Shown: piece after piece, positions 1-6,418 of the stretch
Layout of the letters: every line of letters begins with the position of its first letter
Position numbering within the stretch: the stretch's first letter is position 1
DNA from: Nocardioides sp.
Lineage (GTDB): Bacteria > Actinomycetota > Actinomycetes > Propionibacteriales > Nocardioidaceae
Length of the DNA stretch: 11,378 nt
Direction: 5' to 3'
NCBI GenBank assembly: GCA_023252065.1
Contig: JAHEXO010000025.1
Location: 1-11,378, forward strand
Position numbers and translations under genes: made by a program
The notes under the pieces: generated by a model
Seen by the model: only the letters and a program-made list of their open reading frames with translations
What the model was told of the DNA's origin: nothing
The model's database searches: none

Positions 1-304
1 CATCGACGAGTCGTGGGAGATGAAGCCCGACGACGAGGAGTGCGGCCTGGTAGGACCAGACGACCGCTACCTGCTGTTCCTCAAGGTGCCGGAGGCGAAG
101 ACGGTGAAGAACCGCATGCACATCTGCCTACGGCCCACCGACCGCGACCGCGACGCGGAGGTCGACCGGATCCTCGGACTGGGCGCGACGCTCGCCAACG
201 ACCTGCGCAAGGGCGACAGGGGGTGGGCGGTGCTCGCCGATCCGGAAGGCAACGAGTTCTGCGTGTTGACCCGCTACCAGCCCAGCGTCGAGGTCGACGC
301 CTAG
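1..304 (+). CDS. VOC / glyoxalase-like protein, C-terminal part (5' end outside window)
   Basis: The reading frame is open from base 2 and ends at a TAG at 302-304, giving about 100 residues of a protein that starts upstream of the window. Visible segments are NRMHICLRP and, near the end, [16 protein letters not shown]. These are typical of the second beta-alpha-beta-beta-beta module of actinobacterial vicinal oxygen chelate proteins (glyoxalase-like fold). The His of the first segment and the Glu of GNEF sit where metal ligands lie in true glyoxalases, but the substrate cannot be told from this fragment. The gene is convergent with xylB, and the two stop codons share a CTAG palindrome at 301-304. 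Nothing links it to xylose metabolism, and it is probably an unrelated neighbour. The family call is fairly safe; the function is unknown. Confidence 0.8.
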   Translation, partial: IDESWEMKPDDEECGLVGPDDRYLLFLKVPEAKTVKNRMHICLRPTDRDRDAEVDRILGLGATLANDLRKGDRGWAVLADPEGNEFCVLTRYQPSVEVDA

Positions 305-1713
305 GCCCGCAGCCGGGTCAGGGTGAGGTCGCGCGCCTCGGCGTAGCGGGCTCGGACAGCCGCGCCGGACGTCGAGCGCGCCTCGTGGTGGGACGTGCCG
401 GCACCGATGTCCCACCGGGGTGGGCCGGCGTCGGGGTCGAGGACCCAGGCCGCCTGCCGGGCCGCGCCCAGCGCGACGTACTCCTCGGCCGGAGGTACGT
501 CGATCGGTACGCCGAGCACCTCGGCGCCGACTTGCCGCACGGCCGGGGACGCAGCCGCACCCCCGACCAGCAGGACGCGTTCGACCTGCGCGCCCTGGGC
601 GCGGAGCGCGTCGAGGCCGTCGGCGAGCCCGCACCACAGCCCCTCGACGGCGGCGCGGGCGAGGTTGGCGGAGGTGGCCCCGGCCAGCGTCAGCCCGAGG
701 AAGGACCCGGTCGCGTCCGGCCGGTCGGGCGTGCGCTCGCCCTGGAGGTAGGGGACCAGCACGACACCTTCGGCACCGGCGGGCGCCGACAGGGCCAGGT
801 CGCTGAGACCGGCGTGGTCGACCCCCAGCAGTCGGGCGGTGACGTCGAGGACCTGGGCTGCGTTCAGGGTGGCCACCAACGGCAGGAAGTGTCCGGCGGC
901 GTCGGCGAAGCCGGCGACGGCGCCGGTGGCGTCGGCCGCCGGCACCAGGGACACGGCGGTCACCACGCCCGACGTGCCGAGTGAGATCACGACGTCACCG
1001 GGCCCGGCGCCGAGCCCGAGGGCCGCTCCGGCGTTGTCGCCGCACCCCGGACCGAGCGCCCACGGGGCTCCGGCGCCGGTGCCGACGGCCTCGTCGGGAG
1101 CCGCCACGCGCGGCGTGCGCGCCGGGTGGCCGAGGGCGCGGGTCAGCACGTCCGGGAGGTAGTCGCCCGTGGCGGCGGACCAGTAGCCGGTGCCGCTGGC
1201 GTCGCTGCGGTCGGTGACGAAATCCTCCGGGGCGCCGGCCAGGCGCCAGGTGAGCCAGTCGTGGGGGAGGCACACCGACGCGGTCCGGGCGGCGGCCTCG
1301 GGCTCGTGGTCGGCCAGCCAGCGCAGCTTGGTGACGGTGAACGACGCGACCGGCACCAGCCCCACGCGTCGGGCCCAGACCTCCGGCCCGCCCAGCTCCA
1401 CGGTGAGGTCGGCGGCCGCGGGAGCCGACCGGGTGTCGTTCCAGAGGAGCGCCGGGCGCACCACCTCGCCGGCGTCGTCGAGCGCGACCATGCCGTGCTG
1501 CTGCCCGCCCACCGACACCGCGGCCACGTCGTCCAGCCCGCCGGCGTCGTCGATCGCCTCCCGCAGGGCGGTCCACCAGTGGTCGGGATGCACCTCCGTC
1601 CCGTCCGGGTGCCGGCCGCGGCCTCGTCGTACGACGTCGCCCGTGGCGGCGTCGACGACGAGGACCTTGCACGACTGGGTGGAGGAGTCGACTCCGGCCA
1701 CCAGACCTGCCAC
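301..1713 (-). CDS. xylB: Xylulokinase (FGGY family carbohydrate kinase)
   Basis: This protein phosphorylates D-xylulose with ATP to D-xylulose 5-phosphate in the cytoplasm, the second step after XylA. The 470-residue product has the usual length and layout of xylulokinases. It has an N-terminal FGGY domain starting [11 protein letters not shown] (phosphate-binding loop), then [11 protein letters not shown] and LLWNDTRS. The C-terminal domain carries [13 protein letters not shown], whose Asp is the expected catalytic base, followed by ISLGTSGVV and the adenosine-binding [18 protein letters not shown] segment. GGQQHGM and LLWNDTR favour xylulokinase over glycerol or gluconate kinases. The start is GTG at 1711-1713, only 2 bp after the xylA TGA (1716-1718), with a weak GC-rich Shine-Dalgarno, so translational coupling to xylA is likely. 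Its stop overlaps that of the convergent VOC gene. No damage is visible. The call is strong because of the motifs and the xylA partner. Confidence 0.95.
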   Translation of the reverse strand: MAGLVAGVDSSTQSCKVLVVDAATGDVVRRGRGRHPDGTEVHPDHWWTALREAIDDAGGLDDVAAVSVGGQQHGMVALDDAGEVVRPALLWNDTRSAPAAADLTVELGGPEVWARRVGLVPVASFTVTKLRWLADHEPEAAARTASVCLPHDWLTWRLAGAPEDFVTDRSDASGTGYWSAATGDYLPDVLTRALGHPARTPRVAAPDEAVGTGAGAPWALGPGCGDNAGAALGLGAGPGDVVISLGTSGVVTAVSLVPAADATGAVAGFADAAGHFLPLVATLNAAQVLDVTARLLGVDHAGLSDLALSAPAGAEGVVLVPYLQGERTPDRPDATGSFLGLTLAGATSANLARAAVEGLWCGLADGLDALRAQGAQVERVLLVGGAAASPAVRQVGAEVLGVPIDVPPAEEYVALGAARQAAWVLDPDAGPPRWDIGAGTSHHEARSTSGAAVRARYAEARDLTLTRLRA

Positions 1714-1715
1714 GG

Positions 1716-2876
1716 TCAGCCCCGCACGCCGTACAGGTGCTCCAATGCGAGCTGGTCGAGGGCCTCGAAGGCCATGCCACGCGCGGCGGCCGCCTCGGGG
1801 TCGAACGACTCGGCCCGCACGTCGGCCAGCGACTCACCCTCGGCCAGGGTGGCCGTGGACAGCTCGCCGACGCGAGCCGCCGACAGTGCCTGCTGCACCT
1901 CGGGATCGGCCCGGAAGGCCCGCGACTTGTCCCGGAGGATCAGGTAGTTGCGGATGCAGCCGCGAGCAGACGCCCACACGCCCTCGTCGTCCTCGGTGCG
2001 CGGTGGCTTGAAGTCGAAGTGCCGGGGTCCGTCGTAGCCACCCGACTCGAGGATGTCGACCGTCCAGAAGGCGCCGCGCACGTTGCCGGCGCCGAACCGC
2101 AGGTCCTGGTCGAAGCGCGGGCCGTGCTGGCCGTTGAGGTCGACGTGGTAGAGCTTCCCGTGCCACAGCGCCTGGGCGAGGCTGTGGGAGAAGTTCAGCC
2201 CGGCCATCTCCTCGTGCCCGACCTCGGGGTTGACGCCCACCAGCTCGGGATGGTCGAGCTCGTTGATGAAGGCGAGGGCGTTGCCGACGGTGGGCAGGAG
2301 GATGTCGCCGCGCGGCTCGTTCGGCTTGGGCTCGATCGCGAACCGGATGTCGTAGCCCTGCTCCAGGACGTACGCGCCCAGCACGTTGAAGGCCTCTGCG
2401 TAGCGGTCGAGGGCGGCCCGGATGTCCTTGCTCGCGCCCGACTCGGCCCCCTCGCGGCCGCCCCAAGCGACGAAGACCTTGGCGCCGAGCGAGACGGCGA
2501 GGTCGATGTTGTCGGCGGCCTTGCGGAGGGCGAAACGGCGTACGTCGCGGTCGTTGTTGGTGAAGCCGCCGTCGCGGAAGACGGGGTGGGAGAAGAGGTT
2601 GGTGGTGACCATCGGGACGCCGAGGCCGGTCTCGTCGAGGGCACGGCGCAGTGAGCCGATCGCGGCCTCCTTCTCGGAGGCGTCGGCGTCGAAGGCGAAG
2701 ACGTCGTTGTCGTGGAAGGAGATGCCGTAGGCACCCAGCTCGGCCAGGTGGTGGACGGCGTACGCCGGGTCCATCGGCGGTCGGATCGCGCCCCCGAACA
2801 CGTCGACGCCCTGCCAGCCGACGGTCCACAGGCCGAAAGAGAACTTGTCCGCGGGGGTGGGGGTCAGGTCCGGCAT
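1716..2876 (-). CDS. xylA: Xylose isomerase, short (Streptomyces-type)
   Basis: This enzyme converts D-xylose to D-xylulose in the cytoplasm using two divalent metal ions. The 386-residue protein can be matched along almost its full length to remembered Streptomyces xylose isomerases (about 388 residues) and lacks the N-terminal extension of the long type. The active-site set is intact: catalytic His55 (FHDND) and Lys184 ([11 protein letters not shown]), and metal ligands Glu182, Glu218 and His221 (NPEVGHEEM), Asp246 (HVDLNGQ), Asp256 and Asp258 (DQDLRFGAG) and Asp288 (FDFKPPR). [16 protein letters not shown] and WGGREGAE are family signatures. The start is ATG at 2874-2876, supported by GAGAGG seven bases upstream. 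It is the first gene of a leftward xylA-xylB operon, divergent from the transporter genes across a 205-bp control region. No anomalies are seen. Confidence 0.98.
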   Translation of the reverse strand: MPDLTPTPADKFSFGLWTVGWQGVDVFGGAIRPPMDPAYAVHHLAELGAYGISFHDNDVFAFDADASEKEAAIGSLRRALDETGLGVPMVTTNLFSHPVFRDGGFTNNDRDVRRFALRKAADNIDLAVSLGAKVFVAWGGREGAESGASKDIRAALDRYAEAFNVLGAYVLEQGYDIRFAIEPKPNEPRGDILLPTVGNALAFINELDHPELVGVNPEVGHEEMAGLNFSHSLAQALWHGKLYHVDLNGQHGPRFDQDLRFGAGNVRGAFWTVDILESGGYDGPRHFDFKPPRTEDDEGVWASARGCIRNYLILRDKSRAFRADPEVQQALSAARVGELSTATLAEGESLADVRAESFDPEAAAARGMAFEALDQLALEHLYGVRG

Positions 2877-2883
2877 CGCGTTT

Positions 2884-2889
2884 CCTCTC
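2884..2889 (-). promoter_or_regulatory. xylA ribosome binding site
   Basis: On the minus strand GAGAGG lies seven bases before the xylA ATG. It fixes the start at 2876 and gives a stronger signal than the one in front of xylB. Confidence 0.75.
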
Positions 2890-2917
2890 GTCGAAATACG
2901 GTCCTCGAGCGGGGATC

Positions 2918-2933
2918 GTCACCAGATTGTGAC
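2918..2933. promoter_or_regulatory. Inverted repeat GTCAC-N6-GTGAC on candidate xylA -10
   Basis: Two perfect 5-bp arms flank a 6-bp spacer. On the minus strand the element covers the candidate xylA -10 (2926-2931), so a bound protein could block xylA transcription. The half-sites face the opposite way to the classical CRP site (TGTGA-N6-TCACA), so it should not be labelled CRP. Arms this short can arise by chance, and the site also differs from the stronger palindrome at 2998-3018. Confidence 0.3.
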
Positions 2934-2953
2934 CATTTTCTCCCGCAATCCAA
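2926..2953 (-). promoter_or_regulatory. Candidate xylA-xylB promoter
   Basis: Read on the minus strand, TTGGAT (2948-2953) and CACAAT (2926-2931) are separated by 16 bp. Each matches four of six bases of the sigma-70-type consensus. The pair lies about 50 bp upstream of the xylA start in the divergent control region. It is a pattern match only. Confidence 0.4.
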
Positions 2954-2974
2954 CAAACTCGCCCGTCAAGGGGG

Positions 2975-3003
2975 TTGCAGGCGTCACCCTAGCCGGTTAT
3001 GTT
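2975..3003 (+). promoter_or_regulatory. Candidate promoter of the xylF-xylG-xylH-xylR operon
   Basis: TTGCAG (2975-2980) and TATGTT (2998-3003) are separated by an ideal 17 bp. The -35 match is weak (three of six) and the -10 is fair (four of six). The -10 forms the left edge of the perfect inverted repeat at 2998-3018, the arrangement expected for repression by occlusion of RNA polymerase. The predicted transcript would start near 3010 and leave a leader of about 70 bases before xylF. Confidence 0.45.
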
Positions 3004-3018
3004 GTGGCCGACAACATA
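2998..3018. promoter_or_regulatory. Probable operator: perfect palindrome TATGTTGT-N5-ACAACATA
   Basis: Two exact 8-bp inverted arms flank the spacer GGCCG. The AT-rich arms stand out in a GC-rich region and lie in the xylA/xylF divergent intergenic space, over the predicted xylF -10. ROK-family xylose repressors bind extended inverted repeats with TTGT/ACAA-type cores. The ROK gene at 6419-7675 in the same operon is the obvious candidate ligand. The structure is seen directly; the assignment to the ROK protein is inference. Confidence 0.7.
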
Positions 3019-3075
3019 CGGCGTGAAGGTGGCCACAAGCAGGTGTGACCGCGGAAGGCACGTCCGAGCAGGAAA

Positions 3076-3080
3076 GAGGG
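3076..3080 (+). promoter_or_regulatory. xylF ribosome binding site with ambiguous start choice
   Basis: GAGGG lies only one base before the ATG at 3082 but seven bases before a second in-frame ATG at 3088. An alternative AGGA at 3070-3073 would suit the 3082 start, with eight bases of spacing. The two starts differ by two residues at the tip of the signal peptide, so the mature lipoprotein is the same. Confidence 0.5.
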
Positions 3081-3081
3081 A

Positions 3082-4206
3082 ATGTCGATGGCAACATCGA
3101 AGTGGGCAAGCCTTGCGGCCCTGGCAGCGGTGGGCGCGTTCGCGCTGGCCGGCTGCGGGAGCAGCAACAGCAGCTCAGCCACTGGCGGGGGGTCGTCGAG
3201 CGCCAGCAAGGGCACCGTCGGCGTGATCCTGCCCGACACGACGACGTCCCCGCGCTGGGAGAACAACGACCGGCCCAGCCTGGACGCAGCGTTCAAGGCC
3301 GCAGGCGTCGGCTCGGACATCCAGAACGCCGGCGGCGACACCGCGAAGTTCGGCACGATCTGTGACTCGATGATCAACGAGGGCGTCAAGGTCCTCATGA
3401 TCGTCAACCTCGACCCGGAGTCCGGGGCTGCATGCCTGAAGAAGGCCACGCAGGCCGGCATCACCAGCATCGACTACGACCGGCTGACACCGGGCGGCGG
3501 CGCGTCGTACTACGTGTCGTTCGACAACATCAAGGTCGGCCAGCTGATGGGTACGGGTCTGATGCACTGCCTGACCAAGGAAGGCAAGAGCAAGGCCAAC
3601 ATCATCTACATCAACGGCGCCGAGACCGACAACAACGCCGGTCTGTTCAAGCAGGGCTACGCAAGCGCCCTGAAGGCCAAGCTCGCCTCGGGTGCCTACA
3701 AGCTGGTCGGTGACGTCAGCGGTGAGTGGGACGCCAACAAGGCGGCGGACGCCTTCGACGGTCTCTACACCAAGAACAACGGCAAGATCGACGGCATCGT
3801 CTCCGCCAACGACACGATGTCCGGCGGCATCATCGCCCGCCTCAAGGCCAACGGCCTCGCGGGCAAGGTCCCGATCACGGGCCAGGACGCCAGCACCGGT
3901 GGTCTCCAGCAGATCCTTGCCGGCAACCAGTGCATGACCGTCTACAAGAACACCGACCTCGAGGCCGGCCTGGCCTCGAAGCTGGCGATCGACCTGATCA
4001 ACGGTGACACGGCCGCTGCGGACGCCCTGGCGACCGGTAGCGTTCTCGACCCGGTGACCAAGCAGAACGTGAAGTCTGCTCTGGCCACGCCTCAGGCCAT
4101 CTTCAAGAGCAACATCAACGTGCCGTTCCAGGACGGCTTCGCCAAGGCGTCCGACGTCTGCACCGGACCGTACGCCAAGCTCTGCAAGGCAGCCGGCGTC
4201 AGCTGA
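3082..4206 (+). CDS. xylF: D-xylose ABC transporter substrate-binding lipoprotein
   Basis: This is the membrane-anchored receptor of the sugar importer; it captures xylose outside the cell and delivers it to the XylH permease. The 374 residues begin with a lipoprotein signal peptide ending in LAGC (Cys25), then a Ser/Gly-rich linker to about residue 43, then a periplasmic-binding-protein type 1 (Peripla_BP_4) fold. Residues matching the remembered sugar contacts of E. coli XylF are all present: Arg58-Trp59, Asp133-Arg134 (DYDRL), Asp183 and Asn185 (TDNNA), Trp216, Asn243, Asp269 (TGQDAS) and Lys289 (TVYKN). This supports xylose rather than ribose or galactose as ligand. The gene is divergent from xylA and followed by a strong hairpin, consistent with a high dose of binding protein. 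The start could be 3082 or 3088, the latter better spaced from GAGGG. Confidence 0.93.
   Translation: MSMATSKWASLAALAAVGAFALAGCGSSNSSSATGGGSSSASKGTVGVILPDTTTSPRWENNDRPSLDAAFKAAGVGSDIQNAGGDTAKFGTICDSMINEGVKVLMIVNLDPESGAACLKKATQAGITSIDYDRLTPGGGASYYVSFDNIKVGQLMGTGLMHCLTKEGKSKANIIYINGAETDNNAGLFKQGYASALKAKLASGAYKLVGDVSGEWDANKAADAFDGLYTKNNGKIDGIVSANDTMSGGIIARLKANGLAGKVPITGQDASTGGLQQILAGNQCMTVYKNTDLEAGLASKLAIDLINGDTAAADALATGSVLDPVTKQNVKSALATPQAIFKSNINVPFQDGFAKASDVCTGPYAKLCKAAGVS
3085..3100 (+). other. Hairpin with GNRA-type loop across the second xylF start codon
   Basis: TCGATG and CATCGA form a perfect 6-bp stem closed by the loop GCAA, a GNRA tetraloop. The stem contains the ATG at 3088-3090. 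In mRNA this could hide that start or favour the ATG at 3082. Coding constraint or chance could also produce it. Confidence 0.4.
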
Positions 4207-4213
4207 TGCTGTC

Positions 4214-4249
4214 CACGAGGGTGCCGGCCCCCGGGCCGGCACCCTCGTG
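4214..4249 (+). terminator. Terminator-like or mRNA-stabilising hairpin between xylF and xylG
   Basis: Two perfect 16-base arms (CACGAGGGTGCCGGCC and its complement) flank the 4-base loop CCCG, eight bases after the xylF stop. The following bases are ACCCGTTTCCCC, so there is no real U tract. This makes a fully efficient intrinsic terminator uncertain. Because xylG and xylH have no clear promoter of their own, a partial terminator or a 3'-end protecting structure that raises binding-protein output is the likeliest role. Confidence 0.75.
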
Positions 4250-4282
4250 ACCCGTTTCCCCAGGTAGTAGTGCCCTTCACAC

Positions 4283-4288
4283 GGAGGT
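4283..4288 (+). promoter_or_regulatory. xylG ribosome binding site
   Basis: GGAGGT ends ten bases before the ATG at 4299. This is a near-consensus Shine-Dalgarno that fixes the xylG start, with slightly long spacing. Confidence 0.7.
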
Positions 4289-4298
4289 CCCAGACCAC

Positions 4299-5129
4299 AT
4301 GACCGCCACTGACACCGAACGCAGCGTGCCCGCCACCGGGTCCCCGATGCTGAGCCTTCGCGGGATCGAGAAGAGCTTCGGAGCGGTCCATGTGCTCCAG
4401 GGCGTGGACTTCGACATCTTCCCCGGCAAGGTGACCGCCCTCGTCGGTGACAACGGGGCCGGCAAGAGCACCCTGATCAAGGGGATCGCCGGCATCCACG
4501 CCTTCGACAAGGGCGACTACTTCTTCAACGGCGAACCCGTCCATGTGCACAGTCCTCGAGACGCCAACGCACTGGGCATCGAGGTCGTCTACCAGGACCT
4601 CGCGCTGTGCGACAACCTCGACGTCGTCCACAACATGTTCCTGGGTCGCGAGCAGAACAAGATGGGCCTGCTCGACGAGCCCACGATGGAGACGCGAGCC
4701 CGCACCACCCTCGACGGGCTTTCGGTCCGCACGCTTCAGTCTGTGCGTACGCCCGTGGCTTCCCTGTCGGGTGGCCAGCGACAGACCGTGGCGATCGCCC
4801 GCGCCGTCCTGTGGAACTCCAAGGTGGTCATCCTCGACGAGCCGACCGCGGCCCTGGGCGTGGCCCAGACCGAGCAGGTGCTCGCCCTGGTGCGCCGCCT
4901 GGCCGACCACGGCCTCGGCGTCTGCCTGATCAGCCACAACCTGAACGACGTCTTCCAGGTGGCCGACGAGATCGCCGTCCTCTACCTCGGCAACCTGGTG
5001 GAGACCGTGGCGACCAAGGACGTGACCTCCAATCAGGTGGTCGAGCTGATCACCAGTGGCCAGGCCTCCGGGCGCGCCAACGGACGCTCGACGCCTGGCG
5101 CGGCCTCGACGAACGGAGCGGACTCGTGA
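4299..5129 (+). CDS. xylG: Xylose ABC transporter ATP-binding protein (single ABC domain)
   Basis: This cytoplasmic ATPase powers the sugar importer together with the permease encoded next. The 276 residues contain one complete nucleotide-binding domain: Walker A GDNGAGKST (50-58), Q-loop Gln99, signature LSGGQ (156-160), Walker B VVILDE (176-181) and switch His213. The C-terminal 30 residues are a Ser/Gly/Ala-rich tail. E. coli XylG, RbsA and MglA are about 500 residues with two fused ABC domains, so this is the half-size form known from fructose-type (FrcA-like) systems and presumably works as a homodimer. There is no sign of a frameshift; the next gene starts within its stop codon (GTGA overlap). 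The symbol rests on context and on the XylF and XylH partners, because ATPase sequence alone does not define the sugar. Confidence 0.9.
   Translation: MTATDTERSVPATGSPMLSLRGIEKSFGAVHVLQGVDFDIFPGKVTALVGDNGAGKSTLIKGIAGIHAFDKGDYFFNGEPVHVHSPRDANALGIEVVYQDLALCDNLDVVHNMFLGREQNKMGLLDEPTMETRARTTLDGLSVRTLQSVRTPVASLSGGQRQTVAIARAVLWNSKVVILDEPTAALGVAQTEQVLALVRRLADHGLGVCLISHNLNDVFQVADEIAVLYLGNLVETVATKDVTSNQVVELITSGQASGRANGRSTPGAASTNGADS
5115..5118 (+). promoter_or_regulatory. xylH ribosome binding site inside xylG end
   Basis: GGAG lies seven bases before the GTG at 5126-5128. That GTG overlaps the xylG TGA (5127-5129). This decides the xylH start, because the frame stays open far upstream without coding character. 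Confidence 0.6.
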
Positions 5130-6397
5130 GCACCACCATCGAACAGCCGGACACCGAGCCAGGGCCGGGTCCCGCCACTCAGGAGCGCGGGGTCCGCGAC
5201 AGCTTCAACGACTACGTCATCCGCATCAAGGGCGGCGACGTCGGCGCGCTGCCCGCGGTGGCCGCCCTGGTCGTGCTGGTGATCGTGTTCACGATCCTGA
5301 CCGGCTCGAAGTTCACCAACGCCTTCAACTTCTCCAACCTGATCCTGCAGGGCTCGGCGATCGCGACCTTCGGGATGGGTCTGGTCTTCGCGCTGCTGAT
5401 CGGCGAGATCGACCTGTCCGCCGGCTACACCGGAGGCGTCTGCGCCGGAGTCCTCGGCATCCTGATGACCAACCACAACTGGCCGTGGCTCCCGGCGCTC
5501 GTGATCTGCATCCTGACCGGCACCCTCATCGGGCTGTCGATCGGTCTGCTCGTGGCCAGGCTGGGTGTGCCGTCCTTCGTCGTCACCCTGGCCTACTTCC
5601 TCGCGCTCCAGGGCGTGCTGCTGCTGCAGACCGGCGCGGGTGGCACCATCGCCTACCGCAACGAGGCGATCCTGGCGATCATGAACAAGAACCTCCCGCT
5701 GTGGCTGGGCTGGACCCTCGCGATCGTCACAGTGGTGGGCAGCGCCGGCCTCGGCTTCAGCCGCCGGCGCTCGCGGGCCCGCGCCGGGCTCCCGACCCCG
5801 ACGATCCTGGTCTGGGCGTTGAAGTCGCTCGCCCTCGCTGTGGTGATCCTGGCTGCGACGGCCTACCTGTCCCGGGAGCGCAGCCGCAACGTGGCCCTCG
5901 CCTCCCTCAAGGGCATCCCGGTCGTGGTCGTCATCGTCGGCTTCCTGCTGGTGGTCCTCACGTTCCTGCTCACCCGTACGGCGTGGGGCCGGCACGTCTA
6001 CGCCGTCGGCGGCAACACCGAGGCGGCCCGACGAGCCGGTATCAACGTGAACTGGGTCAAGATCTCCTGCTTCATGATGTGCTCGTCGCTGGCGGCGATG
6101 GGCGGCGTGATGCTGGCCAGCCGCACGAACTCCGTCAACCCGAACACCGGCGGCTCCGACACCCTGCTGTTCGCCGTGGCAGCCGCCGTGATCGGTGGCA
6201 CCAGCCTCTTCGGCGGCCGGGGTCGTGTCCTCGACGCGATCCTCGGTGCGAGCGTGATCACCTGCATCCTCAACGGCATGACGCTGCTCAACCAGCCGCA
6301 GGGCAAGGTCTACCTGATCACCGGCGCAGTGTTGCTGCTGGCGGCCTCGGTGGACGCGATCAGCCGACGCAGGGCAGCGGCCTCCGGGCGGGCCTGA
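5126..6397 (+). CDS. xylH: Xylose ABC transporter permease
   Basis: This is the membrane channel subunit of the importer. From the GTG at 5126 it is 423 residues, beginning MSTTIEQPDTEP, with about 35 soluble residues before the first membrane segment. Multiple hydrophobic helices follow, for example about 42-60, 72-93, 122-145, 150-168, 190-210, 228-247, 263-283, 315-331, 345-360 and 396-409. Family motifs are GEIDLSAGY (93-101), the cytoplasmic coupling loop AVGGNTEAARRAGI (293-306) and GGTSLFGGRG (357-366). Ribose-type permeases have about 320 residues. The extra length, with a basic loop at 211-220 and additional hydrophobic segments before the coupling loop, is typical of XylH. It overlaps xylG by 4 bp and is followed after 21 bp by the ROK regulator, so all three are probably one transcript. 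Confidence 0.93.
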   Translation: MSTTIEQPDTEPGPGPATQERGVRDSFNDYVIRIKGGDVGALPAVAALVVLVIVFTILTGSKFTNAFNFSNLILQGSAIATFGMGLVFALLIGEIDLSAGYTGGVCAGVLGILMTNHNWPWLPALVICILTGTLIGLSIGLLVARLGVPSFVVTLAYFLALQGVLLLQTGAGGTIAYRNEAILAIMNKNLPLWLGWTLAIVTVVGSAGLGFSRRRSRARAGLPTPTILVWALKSLALAVVILAATAYLSRERSRNVALASLKGIPVVVVIVGFLLVVLTFLLTRTAWGRHVYAVGGNTEAARRAGINVNWVKISCFMMCSSLAAMGGVMLASRTNSVNPNTGGSDTLLFAVAAAVIGGTSLFGGRGRVLDAILGASVITCILNGMTLLNQPQGKVYLITGAVLLLAASVDAISRRRAAASGRA

Positions 6398-6418
6398 CCC
6401 GGCCTTGGGGACGCACTC

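Noticed and set aside
2951..2959. CAACAAACT resembling a half of a Bacillus XylR box
   Set aside because: No matching opposite arm lies at a suitable distance, so it is only a partial match.
3175..4242. 355-codon minus-strand open frame opposite xylF
   Set aside because: It is antisense to a clear xylose-binding protein, has no family motif, and its start lies inside the terminator-like hairpin.
4630..4639. ACAACAT followed by GTT inside xylG as a second repressor half-site
   Set aside because: It encodes the conserved His-Asn-Met-Phe segment and lacks the full 8-bp arm pair and spacing seen at 2998-3018.
4607..5125. Upstream extension of the xylH frame through xylG
   Set aside because: The extension is Arg/Pro-rich noise in the wrong frame of xylG. 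The GTG at 5126, with GGAG upstream and the GTGA overlap, is the natural start.
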